Source: Sialis fuliginosa
Lineage: Eukaryota; Arthropoda; Insecta; Megaloptera; Sialidae
Assembly: GCA_961205875.1 (NCBI GenBank)
Contig: OY540815.1
Location: 24,365,638 to 24,429,637 of the forward strand
Direction of reading: 5' to 3'
Length of the DNA: 64,000 nt
Position numbers and translations under genes: made by a program. This document shows positions 11,160 through 24,157 of the stretch, piece after piece. The notes under the pieces were generated by a model that saw only the letters and a program-made list of their open reading frames with translations, was not told where the DNA came from and made no database searches. The first letter of the stretch is position 1, and each line of letters opens with the position of its first letter.

Positions 11160-11730
11160 CTAAAGCACAATTATCTTATTAAAAAAATAGCAAAAAAACG
11201 GTTACACAACCGATGGTGAAATCGAAAAACAAATATCATAATATGAAATATGTCTCGGCGACGTTGACTAAATTAAAAATTCATTTAAATTTAAAATTAA
11301 AATTGACATATCATCTCCACACCTCTGAATGGACGATTCAAAAAAATGTCATTGATAATTATCTTGTCGTATGAATATTAAACATAGATATATAATAACA
11401 CGTCCTGCATTTAAAAAATATAATAAAATACATAGGCGCCAAATAGTACAATTCATTGGAGGGGATTTAAAAAAATATTATATTGTAGACACTTTCATAA
11501 AGAATTTTATCTTTTACAAAATTTTGTTCAACAGTTATCATGAATCAGAAATACCAACTTTAGTACTAAAGAATCATTTCCCCATGTTATTTAAATGAAA
11601 AACGGGATCCACCCCCCTTGCGACACCTCTTAAAATTGAACTACAAGGTAATATTTCGAGAAGGATTTATTATGGGTCATAAAAACTAACTTATTAAATT
11701 TTTTTTGGCACACCCTGTGTATTATTTTAA
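11160..11730 (+). repeat. Dispersed repeat O
   Basis: Contains CATGAATCAGAAATACC, TTAAAATTGAACTAC and GGCACACCCTGTGTA. Parts recur at 8032-8090 and, inverted, at 26052-26205. The 75-codon frame 11371-11598 lies within it and shows no recognisable domain. Confidence 0.55.
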
Positions 11731-11846
11731 AATGTATACATTGATTTTTAAATGAGTTTCTAATAAGTTGATTAATTATTAAGAAATTAAGTTACTATTA
11801 AATCTGTCGTCAAATTGACGGTTCCTATTTTATAAAAAGCCATCGT

Positions 11847-12233
11847 AGCGATTTTTCGTAAAATTTGAAAATAATAAAATACATTTTTTAATAGTCGGTA
11901 AAATCGAATATATTTGACAGTATGTGTTTAAATTCGTTGGGTACATTGTTTAATAGTCCCTCTTAATAAAAACCACAACGCCGTCACTGTTATCTCATGT
12001 TTACGACCGACAGGGACAAAATAAAAACATTTAAACGAAATAGAAATAGCGATTTTTCGTAAAATTTGAAAATAATAAAACACATTTTTTAATAGTCGAT
12101 AAAATCGAAGATATTTGACAGTATGAGTTCAAATTCGTTAGGTACATTGTTTAATAGTCCCTCTTAATAAAAACCACAACGGCGTCACTGTTATCTCATC
12201 TCTGCGACCGACAGGGACAAAATAAAAACATTT
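11847..12233. repeat. Two-copy 201-bp tandem duplication
   Basis: AGCGATTTTTCGTAAAATTT starts at 11847 and again at 12048; the units stay closely similar through CGTCACTGTTATCTCAT and GACCGACAGGGACAAA. No element ends recognised. Confidence 0.8.
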
Positions 12234-12842
12234 AATTGAACGAATACACCACCTCTATCTTGAAACGTTAATTTATTACTAAATGACTGTATAAATTTAC
12301 ATATGATTTTTTATAAATATACAATAATAAATTTGAACAATAACTAGTATCATCATGTAGACAGAGACAGAGGCATATTAATAAGGTAGAGGAGGACACC
12401 GACACAGTTATATGTGTGTGGGGTAAAGAATGCAATAGAGTTATACCTTTTTAATTTACATATAATTCTTAACACCGATACAGCGCCTTGATTCTCGTAT
12501 TATTTTGAACACAGCGGGCTTCGACAACGGACAAAAATGTACAAATGAAGTGTTTATTCTTGAAAAATAAAAACTCTATGACAACCTGTTAATCATAAAT
12601 TCCAGGCGCGCAGCATTGGTTTTTATTTAATAATATACAAATTTATGATTTCCCAGAATGGGGATCTCAGTTTTATGACACATCTTTGACATATTTCTTC
12701 GATAATGTAATAGGGGTGAGTATTATAAAGTAAAAAAATACAAAAAACGAAAAATTCAGGGTTTTTTAGTCGCTCAATTTTTTGCCAAAGTAAATAAGTT
12801 CTTTTTATTGTTATACTTTTTATGTAGAAGCCAAAAAAAATG

Positions 12843-13036
12843 TTCTAGCTTGCAAACACTTTGAAACGGGGTATCAAACTTACATGACAGTTCTCTTGAA
12901 GTTTTTGACAGACAGTTGCATGCGAAGTAAGTAAAAATAGGTATGTAAAGTATATTTACTAAAGTGTATTTACTAACCTCAAAAACTCAAAGAGAACTGT
13001 TTGATACCCCGTTTGAAAGTGTTTTTTTGCTAGGCT
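12843..13036. mobile_element. Foldback MITE related to family D
   Basis: Inverted arms share CTAGCTTGCAAACACTTTG / GGGGTATCAAAC / GAGAACTGT motifs around a short centre. The same CTTTCAAACGGGGTATC-type end is found at 15430-15510 and in family D. Confidence 0.65.
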
Positions 13037-13186
13037 GTAATACCGGAGTTTTTCATACGGTCCATAAAGTTGGCTATGACATATTTAACAATTTTTTTTA
13101 ACGATATGTTATGTTTATTTTCAAATTTATTCGAAATAATAATAAATGGGTAAAAAATCTAACAAGATAATGAGATATGGAAGCGT

Positions 13187-13370
13187 TATAAGTGGATGCG
13201 GCCCTGCACTGACGCGCCGCCCCTCGAATTATCTGTTCACCGGAGAGTATCACGTAATTGGGAATAATACTAGCGGGCCCGTTGAGATTATTATAGGCCG
13301 TGGTTGCGATTTGTGAGAACAGGCAATGATCTCAGCGTTCTGTCGCCAACAGCGTGGTTTTTTAATAACT
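13187..13370. other. GC-rich unique island
   Basis: Stands out from the AT-rich background (CACTGACGCGCCGCCCC, AGCGGGCCCG, GGCCGTGGTTGCG) and does not recur in the window. No long open frame. Possible conserved non-coding or regulatory sequence. Confidence 0.25.
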
Positions 13371-13397
13371 TAATTCATTTTTAAAAGCGGCCACTTA

Positions 13398-13653
13398 TCT
13401 CTCTATATACAAAAATGAATGTTGGTTTGGACTGAACCGATTTCAATGCGGTTTTCACCTAAATTTCATCTGTGCTATTAATATTTTATGAAAATCTAAG
13501 ATTTAACATCAAAAGATTAAAAAAATCTTTATCAAGTCGTGTTTTGTTTTTGTGGGTATGTAGGGTGAGCATGTTGGGTGGACATATTGAATATTTTAGG
13601 TCGCTATGAATGTGTGAATATTAACCCAGGTAATACCGGGTCCAATGCACTAG
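13398..13653 (+). mobile_element. Short Helitron (256 bp)
   Basis: Begins A|TCTCTCTATATAC and ends CCGGGTCCAATGCACTAG|T, with CCCAGGTAATACCGGG able to form the hairpin just before CTAG. TC start, CTAG end, terminal hairpin and A/T insertion point are the Helitron hallmarks. Relatives: 28478-28620 (minus) and 59418-59905 (minus). Confidence 0.8.
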
Positions 13654-14057
13654 TGTTTACTTTAAAAAAAAAATTAAAAAAACATAAGAGATCATTAGCT
13701 AATGACATAATGCTCCGGATGAACGACGGGATTTGAAAAATGTTGAATTTTCACAAAATGGCGGATATTGAAAGTCAAAGTTCTTTATTCGACTAAAATT
13801 TCACTCGCATTTTCGGCTATAAAAAAAAAATAATCCTTCGTTCATCTGGAGGACAATTATGTATAGAATAAGTGATAAAAATTTCAAACCGATCGGCAAA
13901 GCCGTTCTCAAGTTACAGCGATCACCGACTTCTGGTTTCGAGAAAAACGCGTTTAAAGTTTTGAGTACGATTTGCATGCAGATAAAAAATTGATTTTGGA
14001 ACTTACACTGAATCGTCTATGGACAAGACATTTGTCTGAAATTTTCAGAGATCACTT

Positions 14058-14091
14058 CTGAAGAAGACTCCGACATGAGAGTCGAAACGTC
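14058..14091 (+). other. Hammerhead-ribozyme-like motif, Penelope-type
   Basis: CTGAAGA, then stem GACTC/GAGTC around a short loop, then GAAAC and GTC: the order and spacing of a hammerhead core (CUGANGA, stem II, GAAA). Such motifs are known in Penelope-like retroelements. Stem III and the cleavage site are not obvious. Flanking 13690-14250 has no recognised reverse-transcriptase frame. Confidence 0.4.
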
Positions 14092-14261
14092 AAGTATAAA
14101 AATACGACAACGTGGACAACAGCCCGAAAAGTTAGCTACTATTTCAGAGAATACTTTTAAAATATTCTACTTTGAGAAAATGCAAAAAAAATTGGATTTT
14201 TTCAAAATTCTAACTGGGTCTGCCCCCTTAAGTTTTTACCATAAAACGCTGAGACCACTGC

Positions 14262-14470
14262 AGCCGGAGTGAAACTCGAGGTCCAAAGATGATAGACTGT
14301 TCAGGTGAAGGATCACCTCTGCCATGAGATTGAGACGTTACCCAAAGATGCAGCCGCGCGTTGTTTCTTCTTGTCTCTTGAGGCACTCACGCCCCCCCCC
14401 CCCGCCCCCTCCCATCTACCCTGCAGCGTGCATGATTAACCGCGAGATGAGAAAATACCGGCCATCTTTG
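14262..14470. other. GC-richer segment with C12 run
   Basis: Non-repetitive in this window, containing GCAGCCGCGCGTTG, C12 at 14392-14403 and CCGCCCCCTCCC. No coding frame recognised. Confidence 0.2.
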
Positions 14471-14585
14471 ATGCATCCAATATAAACGTTTTGTCTCGAA
14501 AGTAATCTCTATATCGTAACATGGTCCTATGTGACTGATATATGTTATTTCTTTATATTCTTAAATTCTGATGTGGCGTAGAGGG

Positions 14586-14750
14586 GTATAAGGTACTGGC
14601 ACCAGTCTTGGATATCACTGAAATGTACTAAATTAGAAATATTTGTTTAAGACCTAAGGTATATCCCATTTTTATTTCTAACTCAAAAATTGCTTGAAAA
14701 AGTCATTTCATATGCCCTTTCCTAAAGTAAACTATATGAAATCAAAATGA
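14586..14750 (+). repeat. Truncated family A end followed by repeat T
   Basis: AAGGTACTGGCACCAGTC at about 14589 starts a copy that stops after some 60 bp. The next 110 bp, with AAAAATTGCTTGAAAAAG, match 27768-27838 in inverse orientation. Confidence 0.6.
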
Positions 14751-14755
14751 AAATA

Positions 14756-15261
14756 AGGTACTGGCACCAGTCTTGGATATGACCCCAGTTATGACTATTT
14801 TTTAATTAAATGTACTGAATTAGAAATATTTGTTGATATTTGATTAATACCATTTCTGATTTTTGATCTATATACATTTAACTGTCTTACAGCGTGATTT
14901 GATGACAATCGGCCAATAGGTGTCAAAATGGTGGACATTTAAACTAATTATTAGTACAATTTATTTATTAATTATTATATTATCATAGAAACTGCTTTAC
15001 ATTGTTTCAAATTTGACGATTCTTTCTTTTATATCTTTTGTGTTGTAGTACTTATCATTTTGTAATCATTAGTAATTACTTTGTGCTCATTACTGGAGAA
15101 AAAACATAAACAAAACAAAAGGCTATAATTAAAAAAAAAACTATATCAAAAATAAATTGATTAAATAAAGAGTTACTTGTTTTATTAGTAACATGAGTTC
15201 ATGAGAATCACAAAAACAGTCAACCTTGCTCTTATAGCGGCCATAACGGGTACCAGTACCT
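14756..15261 (+). mobile_element. Family A MITE, full length
   Basis: TA-AGGTACTGGCACCAGTC to GGGTACCAGTACCT-TA, 506 bp: one of the best reference copies for the family. Confidence 0.9.
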
Positions 15262-16462
15262 TATTTGATTTAAAGAGCAGCTTTTCGAAAATGTAATCCA
15301 AAAAACATACCTATTTTTTGTAAAATGAAAGAAAAATTTCACTAGCAACTAAAATTGTAAAAATTATTGAATTGTCACTTTTTTTTTATAATAGAACCTT
15401 CGTAAATAATCTTTGTTTTTACTTACTGTGCAAAAACATCAAGAGAACTGTCATATAAGTTTGATACCCCGTTTGAAAGTGTTTACAAGCTTTTAAATAT
15501 TTGTTAGCTAGGACATTAGATGAAATAAAGGTGGAAAATATATATGGTTTTTTATACAAATGTCTACCAATTATTAAATAAATAATAATTTGAACATGAG
15601 GCTGGTTTCACACGAACACCACGTGAAGAATCCGAGCACAGGAATTCGAATACCCAGTGGCTGTACGTACATACATAGATTAAGTCATTTAGATGCTGTA
15701 ATCACTCTGCATCTTGTTGATTTTTATACAATTTTTATAGCTTCACGCTATGGCTTGCATACAATAAAAAATAAAACATATTTCAATACGAAATCTCTAC
15801 GTGTGCAGGGTTAGACTGGCCCAAAAAGAAAATTTTATAGGGCATAAGAGAATATGTTTTAAGACCACTAAAAAATATTTATTTTTTTTATTTTACAAAT
15901 TTTCTTGAAGCATACTTTTTGATAAAGAAAAATATGTTTTGTTTATTTTTAAAAATTACGTAACTTTCCGAAAAATTTATTGGCTCCTTTTAAATAATTA
16001 GAGATTTTTTAAAAATCGCAAAATTTTCAAATACAGAAATATAACTTCAATAAAAATAAAATGCCCCTTTTATCTATGATATGATGATATCTAAGATAAA
16101 TAGGACACATTTTTTTCCCGGGGGCATTTTTTTTAAATCAACTCCAGCCCTGCCTTTCGACCGATTGCGGTCAACAGATAAAACTATGTTAACACACACA
16201 TAAATTAATATAAAAAAACCTAAAATTTAATGTGAAATCACATACAACAATAAAAACAGCGGAGTTCAAATACCTTCAAATTACTAATAAAAGTTTTTGT
16301 TGCTATGTAATTTAGAAGATACAACTATAAAAATGCTTTTTTTACTAAATAAAATTATATGTACATATAGGTATGAAGATTTGAATCGATAACATTTAAC
16401 GTTATTAATATTCACATTAATATTTAGTATTTAATAGTTATCTACACTGTCTATTATAGTAA

Positions 16463-16491
16463 TCCTTAATATATATAAAGCTCAACGTCTC

Positions 16492-16549
<58 letters not shown>

Positions 16550-17379
16550 CGTTAGTTGCCTTATCACTCGAGAACCACTTATCCGATTTACGAGTTTTTT
16601 TTTTTAATTCATAGGTACGTTCTCTGGCCAGGTTATAGGCTATATTTTTTTACGTTAGGTAACATAACAACAAAGCAGTGACGATAATAGTAAATCAAGT
16701 CGGAAAAAATTTTGCCGTCGGCGCGCTGTTTTGTAATACGCTGCCTAAACCGTTCAATATAGAACAAAATAATGTATTAAAGAATTGTGTAGAATCAAAA
16801 GTTCTACAATTAAGTCAGCGACACGATATGTCTAACTTTTATATTTAAGCCACAATGACTGCTTTTATGTTACAAAAAAAAACATAAAATATTTGGGTTT
16901 TGTTTACATGGACTTATGACCTGCAAAACATTAATCCTTATCGAAATAAATGATTTCATCGTCATAAGTACTTAATGTAGATATAGTTTGCCATTTACAG
17001 CATCCAATTTGGTCGTATAGTTTAGAAAATATCTTAAAATATATTTATAAAGGTAACATTTTAAATGTATGGTGTCGTGCCGCATCGAAGCGATGTACAT
17101 CAGACTGGATTCGCTTACGTTCGGTAGATATTCGGAGTCCCTCGGCTGACGTTTGAGTTAATTTTGTTTTCAATAATTAACATTTAAATTTAAACAGAAC
17201 ACAAATTATTTGTACTTTTTTCTTCTGATTCGTTTTTGTTAGGTAATTTAGGTATTGATAAATTATTATTACAATAATAACTAATCGTGTTTGTACTTAA
17301 TTAATTAAACTATATTTTTCAAAAATCCTAAACAATAATTCCGTAGTCTACGCGAGCGAAGCCGCGTGGGCCCAGCTAG
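16463..17379 (+). mobile_element. Non-autonomous Helitron, 917 bp
   Basis: Starts A|TCCTTAATATATATAAAG and ends CCGCGTGGGCCCAGCTAG|T. The last bases hold the hairpin ACGCG-AGCGAAGC-CGCGT. Near the 5' end is a long (TGTC)n run (about 16490-16548). No Rep/helicase frame is present. Relatives: 3316-3502, 34422-34905, 40958-41425 (plus), and 24158-24492, 55176-55390 (minus). Confidence 0.88.
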
Positions 17380-17631
17380 TAACTATATATATACAAGGTG
17401 CTCTACGGAAATGTGTTGTAACTAATCAGCTGTCATTTTCAAACGGATGCTGCTATTGAAAAAACAAAAATAAGAAAATTATCTGATTTCGAAAAATTTA
17501 GTTTTTAATTTATATGCAGAACACATTAAATGGAATTTTTTACTTTGTTAATAATTAATATACAGACTGTATTTTGTTGCACTTGTACACGCTGTAAGTC
17601 AATTGCTGCAGTTTAGGGCATTTGATAGTCT

Positions 17632-17952
17632 TATGTCCAGTATTATAAAGGAGATAGCAATTACTTTCAAATGGGCTATTAATTATGTACTAGTATCTAC
17701 AGATTAGCTATGGAATTTAGAGCAGTGACACTTCAACTAATTGTAACAGAGTTGGCATCTTTCACCGTACAAAATAATTTTCATAACGTCACCACTGTTT
17801 TAATACCGTTTGTATTTACTTACTACAACGCGTGCGCGAAACTTGTCAAAGTCTTCAACAAACTCCAAAAGAACTGTCATATAAGTTTGATATCTCATTT
17901 GAAAGTGCTTGCTAGCTAACAAATTTGCTAACTCCTTTATAATACCGGACAA
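17632..17952 (+). mobile_element. Family D MITE
   Basis: Ends resemble TGTCCGGTATTATAAAGG at both sides in inverse orientation. Other copies: 39063-39402 (inverse), 37777-38000 and 29217-29327 (partial). It contains a 69-codon frame at 17710 shared with the 39063 copy, but base changes between the two are mostly amino-acid changing, so it does not look like a selected protein. Confidence 0.8.
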
Positions 17953-17954
17953 TA

Positions 17955-18066
17955 AAGTTAATGATGTAAGCTATATTTAAAAAAAAAGTTTGAGTCTGTA
18001 GGATCGCGCCAAGCTGAGATATGAATTATTCAACTTATTTGTTACCTAATTTATAAATTTTAATTG
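17955..18066 (+). repeat. Single diverged relic of the 184-bp satellite
   Basis: Shares GATCGCGCCAAGCTGAGATAT, GTAAGCTA and the adjoining A-rich tract with the satellite monomer at 47718-49995, but is clearly diverged and stands alone beside a family D element. Confidence 0.75.
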
Positions 18067-18639
18067 ACATTTTCGGTGATTTTTTAACATTTTTTAGGGC
18101 GGAAAAATAAATCTTGCCCAGGGCGCCAGATTTGCTAAGGCCGGCACTGTGTATAAAAAAATGTTTGAAAAGTATCGCGTCACGTATCGCCGAACCAAAC
18201 ACCCTGTATAATAATATGCATAATATTATAGAAACAGGTCTTGTTCTATTAATCCGTAAAAATAAAGGTTATTTAAATTAGGTGTACAAAATTTAACAAG
18301 AAAATTAACCGCTCGTAATTATACACTTGTTAATAACATCCCGAACCAATTACAAAGGGGGATCAATGGCGTCCATTAATACTTTATACTCCCCGTAAAA
18401 TTGCCTCTCATCAAAATAAGTTCATTTGCAAAAAAAAAAAATCAGTAATAACTATAATAATAATAACAAAAACAAAATTGTATCCATATTAACTGACCCA
18501 TAACCGTATTAAGCCGATCTAACAAACGTGCAGACGCGAACATCCTGTTGAAAAACTAAAATAATAGATCTAATTCAGTGGTCCTTAACTTGTTACAATT
18601 CACGGACCATTTTAATCTGTAAATTTTGTGAAAGCTATA

Positions 18640-19276
18640 AGGTAACTGGCAAATTTTTAATTAAATGTACTGAATTAGAAATATGTGTTGATATTTGATT
18701 ACTACCATTTCTGAATATTAATCTATATACATTTAACTGTCTTACAGCGTGATTTGATCACATGAGGCCAATAGGTGTCAAAATGGTGGACATTTTAGTA
18801 TAATTTATTTATTAATTATTATATTATCATAGCAACTGCTTTACATTGTTTCAAAGACGATTCTTTCTTTTATATCTTTTGTGTCGTAGTACTTATCATT
18901 TTAGCAAGTGTCCATCACTGCGTGCTCACTACTTGTTTTACCATGAACAAAATAAAAGGCTATAATTAAAATAAAAAAACTATATTTGGTGACTTTGGTA
19001 ATTAAATTGGTTAAACAAAGAGTTACTTGTTTTATTAGTAACATGAGTTCATGAGAATTAGAAAAAAGAAGCCCGTCAATCACAAAAACAATAAACCTTG
19101 CTCTTATAGCGGCCATAACTGGTGCCTTTACCTTATGTGCACTAAAGTAGACATGTTACGTATCATTTAAAATGTGGCTTGAAAACGTGCATTTTTAGGG
19201 GTCCAGCCCCCGTCACTTTTCAGTTCAGAAGTTACAAAAAAAAATCGACATTATTTTTTTTTAAATATGTCACACC
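18640..19276 (+). mobile_element. Family A MITE plus shared flank
   Basis: Element 18640-19133 (TA-AGGTAACTGGCA to GGTGCCTTTACCT-TA). The next 140 bp, including CACTTTTCAGTTCAGAAG, also follow the A copy at 32508-32930, so the two loci share an older composite repeat. Confidence 0.8.
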
Positions 19277-20689
19277 ATGTGAATACCACTGAATCTAAAA
19301 AAAATTAAAATATTTTGCCTATTTAACCGACCATCTACCTCCAGTAACACGTTAGGAATGATCATCCTGTATGTATATATATAATTTATTAATAATTTTG
19401 AGAGGTCACACCATTTGAGTGCCACTGTATCTAAAATAATAGTGCAACGAATGGAACAATGCGCTATCGTAGGTCGGCATCTCAATGAATAAAAACGAGA
19501 AAAAAATTCATTTTGTCCATTTAATTGAGTAATTATTAGCTGACGAATGCTCCCGCCTGACTTCCGACGAATTTTAATTTAATTAGAAACAAACCACGTA
19601 TCTGGCAATCAGAAACAAAGATAAGCATATCGCTTATTATATATCTGTGTATAAATAAACTCATAATAACTTGTAGGGAGGGGTGATTCAGAAGTGGCCG
19701 AACACGAAAATTAAACTAATACATGAAGAGTATTCAAATGGAGAAACAAACATGACTTCCATGTTCTATAATATCTTTAGATAATTTTTAATACTTGAAT
19801 TTTCTGACTTCATGAATTTTATTTTAGAATTTTAGCCAAAAAATTAATATTTGTGTTGATAATACGAAAAAATTTTATTCTGAATTCATCTGTCAGATAT
19901 AAAAACAAAAGAAGTATTTTATTGTTATAAATGACACAATTAAAATATTTTTAAATAACACTATTTAGAACATAATATGTGGAACATACAAATTAATGTA
20001 ATGGAAATAATAATATTAGTACTTCATATGCTTACATATATATATTTTTCAGCAATAATTATTTTTTCTTTCACAATTTAGTTCTGTATGCGTATAATTT
20101 TTTTTATGAAACTTGTTGCTAAATATGTAAGTGACGTGTTGTGAAAATTTCAGATTTTTCTCGATGCTTGAACCATGTGTTTAATTGGACTTTAACCGTA
20201 AATACACCATTCTGCCATAAGAGCCCATGTTAATTGAAAAAAATAATAACTTTGAAACTATGTTGTAAAACCTTTTGAAATTCTGTGTGGGTACTTAAGA
20301 TTTATAAAGGAGTAACTTCTCCAAATTTCAACTATTTCTCGTTGAAATTAGATACCTGCCATACATCCTTAAGTAAACACTCGATAAAAGCTACAAATTT
20401 AAAAATCATCCTGTAGACACATACCTACAAATACAAACGATTAATGTCCAACTGCATGACAATTCTGAAAGTTATTATAACTCAATTATACATAATAAGA
20501 ATCCACTCCAACTGGTCTTAGATCAGTTACATCAATATCTATTTTTAGTTAGCTTATTAACTAACGTACCAACTTCAGAAGTTGTTTCTAATTGTTTGTT
20601 TTATTTAAATGGTGTAATAATTTATTCCTGAGCTGGCGCATTCATTTATTTTAATTTTTATGTACACACATTTTTAGATATTATGTTTT

Positions 20690-20910
20690 GCTTCCTCGCA
20701 ATATCGAAGATACGAGAAGCTTTGTGATCGTTTCAGATTGACACAAAAAAAATGTTCTCTGATTTCAAAATTTTAAATTGATTTATCCGTTTCACGTCAA
20801 CGCAAACACTTTTCGTTCCGTGTCTGTCTGTCCGTCCGTGTGTCCGTCTGTCCCCTGAATCCTTTTCAATACGATTTTACAATTACTTCCATTTCTTTCA
20901 GAACATGGAA
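20690..20910 (-). repeat. Repeat G, inverted
   Basis: CGCAATATCGAAGATACGAG, a (GTCTGTCC)n run and a CATGGAAGT end; inverse match to 2540-2700 and 51255-51475. Confidence 0.65.
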
Positions 20911-21424
20911 GTAAAAAAATAATAAACTTATTTTAATTTTACTTTTTGACAGAAATCATTAAAAATCGGATATTTTTTTTAAGAAAGAGGAGGGGGAGAT
21001 TTCTGATGAGAACGGAGATTGCCATATACTCATATTCAAGTTGCGTGACCGCCACATTTACTCGCCAAATTACCTGAAGCCAATCCATCAAAAGCATAAC
21101 AAGAATGGTTTCCCTTATCAAAAAAAAAAATACTTCTTGATTTATTTTTGTAATATTTAGCATGTTTTAATGTTCTATTGTTAGCAAAACATAATAATTA
21201 TTTTGTGTTTTAGCGTAACGAATATTTTTACTAGCGTTTGCGCCAATTAGTAAGTTGTATTCATGAATATTAATGGTAACCAAAAATTCAAAACTATCGT
21301 GAGCCCTAATCGCCGAATTATTTGCGTCCTCGAAATATCGAAGATATAAGAATCTTAGTGATCATTTAAAAATTTTATAAACTTGATCATCAGCGGCGAG
21401 GCGTGAAGTTTTTAATAAGGGAAG

Positions 21425-22415
21425 CATATTTTGTCAATCCTCCCACTCCTATTAACAAAAAAAACTAGTTATGAAACACCTTAAATTCAAGCTTTTACTT
21501 TTTTAAATAAATTCTTATATATTTATATAGTAACTAAATGATTCTACGTCTTATTTTCTTGTATTTTAGTCGATATTTGTATGACGAGTTGAAGTTCACT
21601 GCAGGAAATTTCACTAAAAAATTTAGAATTTTTGATTTCGTTAAAAGTATGTTTATTGTATAGAAAATGACGTGAAAAGTTGTTTGTTTTTAACCGCAGG
21701 TCTGTATCTCAAACCGTTCTCGAGATATAGCCTCTCAAAGTTTTAGATTTTTCAAATTTTTGGAGAAAAAAGGCCATAACTTTTGAACGCGTGGTCGGAA
21801 TTGATTTTAGTTGACGGATTTGGAATCAGCGTGTCAAAATCTATATAATGACATTTTTAATATCTTAAAACTCGAAAAAAAATATTTCACGAAAAATCGA
21901 AAAAATTCAAAGGGGTATATACCTTAAAAAAATGTCGATTTTTAGTTAAAATTTTTTTGTCGGATTTTAAAGTATTATACATGTCATTATATAGATTTTG
22001 ACACGCTGATTTCAAATCCGTCAACTAAATTCAATTCCGACTACGCGTTCAAAAGTTATGGCCTTTTTTCTCCAAAAATTTGAAAAAACTAAAACTTTGA
22101 GAGGCTATATCTCGAGAACGGTTTGAGATACAGACCTGCGGTTTGAAACAAACAACTTTTCACGTCATTTTCTATACAATAAACATACTTTTAACGAAAT
22201 CAAAAATTCTAAATTTTTTAGTGAAATTTCTTGCAGTGAACTTCAACTAGTCATACAAATATCGACTGAAATACAAGAAAATAAGACGTAAAATCATTTA
22301 GTTACTATATAAATATATAAGAATTTATTTAAAAAAGTAAAAGCTTGAATTTAAAGTGTTTTATAACTAGTTTTTTTTGTTAATAGGAGCGGGAGGATTG
22401 AAAAATTTTGTTAAA
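21425..22415. mobile_element. Family C giant palindrome, longest copy
   Basis: About 990 bp; arms of nearly 500 bp meet near 21917 and are highly complementary, from CAATCCTCCCACTCCTATT outward to its inverse at about 22385-22405. Inner 770 bp match 26206-26985 and 53842-54595. Open frames in the arms mirror each other by symmetry and are not evidence of a protein. Confidence 0.88.
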
Positions 22416-23317
22416 ATGCTGAAATGTTTAAATGATTATATTTTTACAACTGTTTTTTTTAAATCAAAAATTTTAAACTGTTGACGAGAATTCTAAATAC
22501 TTCCGTTACGACTACATAGCACTACAGTTGTACAAGAGTGAACATTAAACAAATAAATTTTTTGTATCAACTTGGGTTCCGAAAAAAAATTAGGGGGGTC
22601 GTGGGTTATCAATTTGAGTTGCAAGGGAGCCGCGAGATTAAAAAGTTTAAGAAAGAGAGTATTCAATTTTCTATAGTATAGGTCACCGAAATTTTTGTAC
22701 TTACAATTAGTAAAATATTCCTTTACGAAGATTTATCTCAATTCCCCTTACGGGTTAAAATTATATGTATTTTCACTAATCATGATTTGAAAACTAAAAC
22801 AACTAGTTAAAAACTAACGCCATATGGAGTACAAAAAAAATGTAATATATGTACATATATCATACAGTCACTAGAATACATCAAAAACTAATAAGTGTAT
22901 AGAAATAAATGTAAAAAGTAACCTAACTGCCATTATGTAATATTAACATCTTGTTTAAAATTACCCGAAATTGTTGAAATGAAGTAATTATTCCCAAGCC
23001 GGGTATTAAGTAAAATTAACCTTACATAAAAAACCACGGTCATTATCCACACCTCTTTGATTCTTATTTCTATCAGATTGGTTGAAAAAAGACAATTTTT
23101 GGTACGTAATAATAGGATAGAGGTGACGGATGGTTCATGTTATTTTTTATCGATCATCAGACGCAGGGGCGGCTTAGCCCAAACAACAACAAAAAATAAT
23201 TTAAAAATATTTTCATATTTAAATAACAGATTTTTTTTTTATAAATAAATTTCTTGTCAGCTGGATTTCTTCCTCTTCTGACAGCTGCTTCGTGATATTA
23301 TCCAATCAAATTTATAC

Positions 23318-23655
23318 TAGCTGTTACCAGCGACTTCGTCCGCGTGGTAATTCAGATTTCTGTTATGACGACAGTCGATAAAACAGGGTTTTAGTCAAAT
23401 CAAAAAATTTAAAAAATTAAATTATGATATATTTACGGAGAGATTATTTCTTTTTTTTATTATATTAACCCCCCCCCCCCCCCACCTTACACTTCAAAAA
23501 ATAATGGTCCTTAGATGGAGTTGGGACGAATTTTGACAGGGTTTTTCATAATATCACCGTTGGTGTTTACTTAGTAGACGTGCGCGTAACTTGTCAAATA
23601 CTTCATGAAACTTCAATGGAACTGTAAAATAGGTTTGATACCCCATTAGAGAGAG
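23318..23655 (+). repeat. Fragments of repeat L, poly-C and family D
   Basis: ACTAGCTGTTACCAGCG and CGACTTCGTCCGCGTGG at 23318 start an L-type fragment; C15 at 23469-23483; 23545-23655 matches the right end of family D (GGTTTGATACCCCATT). Confidence 0.5.
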
Positions 23656-24157
23656 GGGTTCATATTATGTATATGATATTTTTACGCCTGGAGCCGGGCC
23701 TGGCGATGCTTTATCGAGCATAGTAGGTGTATTTTTAACGGCAAAGGAAATGAACGTTTATTCCAAAGTGAGTGTTGAAGCCTGCACTTTTGGCAGTCAC
23801 GCTACCAATATGTCAAACGTTTATATAAATAACGAAACTGATGCTATTAATCTCAATTTTTTTATATAAATCAATGGTTATTATATTCTAGCTCGTATAT
23901 CAAAACTTCCTACACTTTTGCTTTCGGTTTTTACAAAAGAATACAATTTAGTTGTTATATTATTTTAATGAAATTAATTTTAGAGATGCAATGACCTTTA
24001 ATTCGGTTCTAAGAAAACTTGAAAATTCCTTTTCCCCTGTTCCAAACACGCATATATTTTATTTTATTTATTATATATTAACTTTTATCCCCATAACTAT
24101 TTTGAAACCGTTTTACTGTCGTTTGTGTGTTTTCGTTTGGAAATATACAATATATTA

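Noticed and set aside
11371-11598. 75-codon frame inside repeat O
   Set aside because: The region is repetitive and related copies at 8032 and 26052 do not keep the frame.
15806-16152. Possible inverted ends GCAGGGTTAGACTGG / CCAGCCCTGC
   Set aside because: Only about 10 bases match and no target duplication was found.
16490-16548. (TGTC)n array as a CRISPR-like or tandem structure
   Set aside because: A simple microsatellite inside the Helitron 5' region; no spacer-repeat architecture anywhere in the window.
20939-21163. 74-codon minus-strand hydrophobic frame
   Set aside because: AT-rich, no family pattern, and no convincing splice boundaries on both sides.
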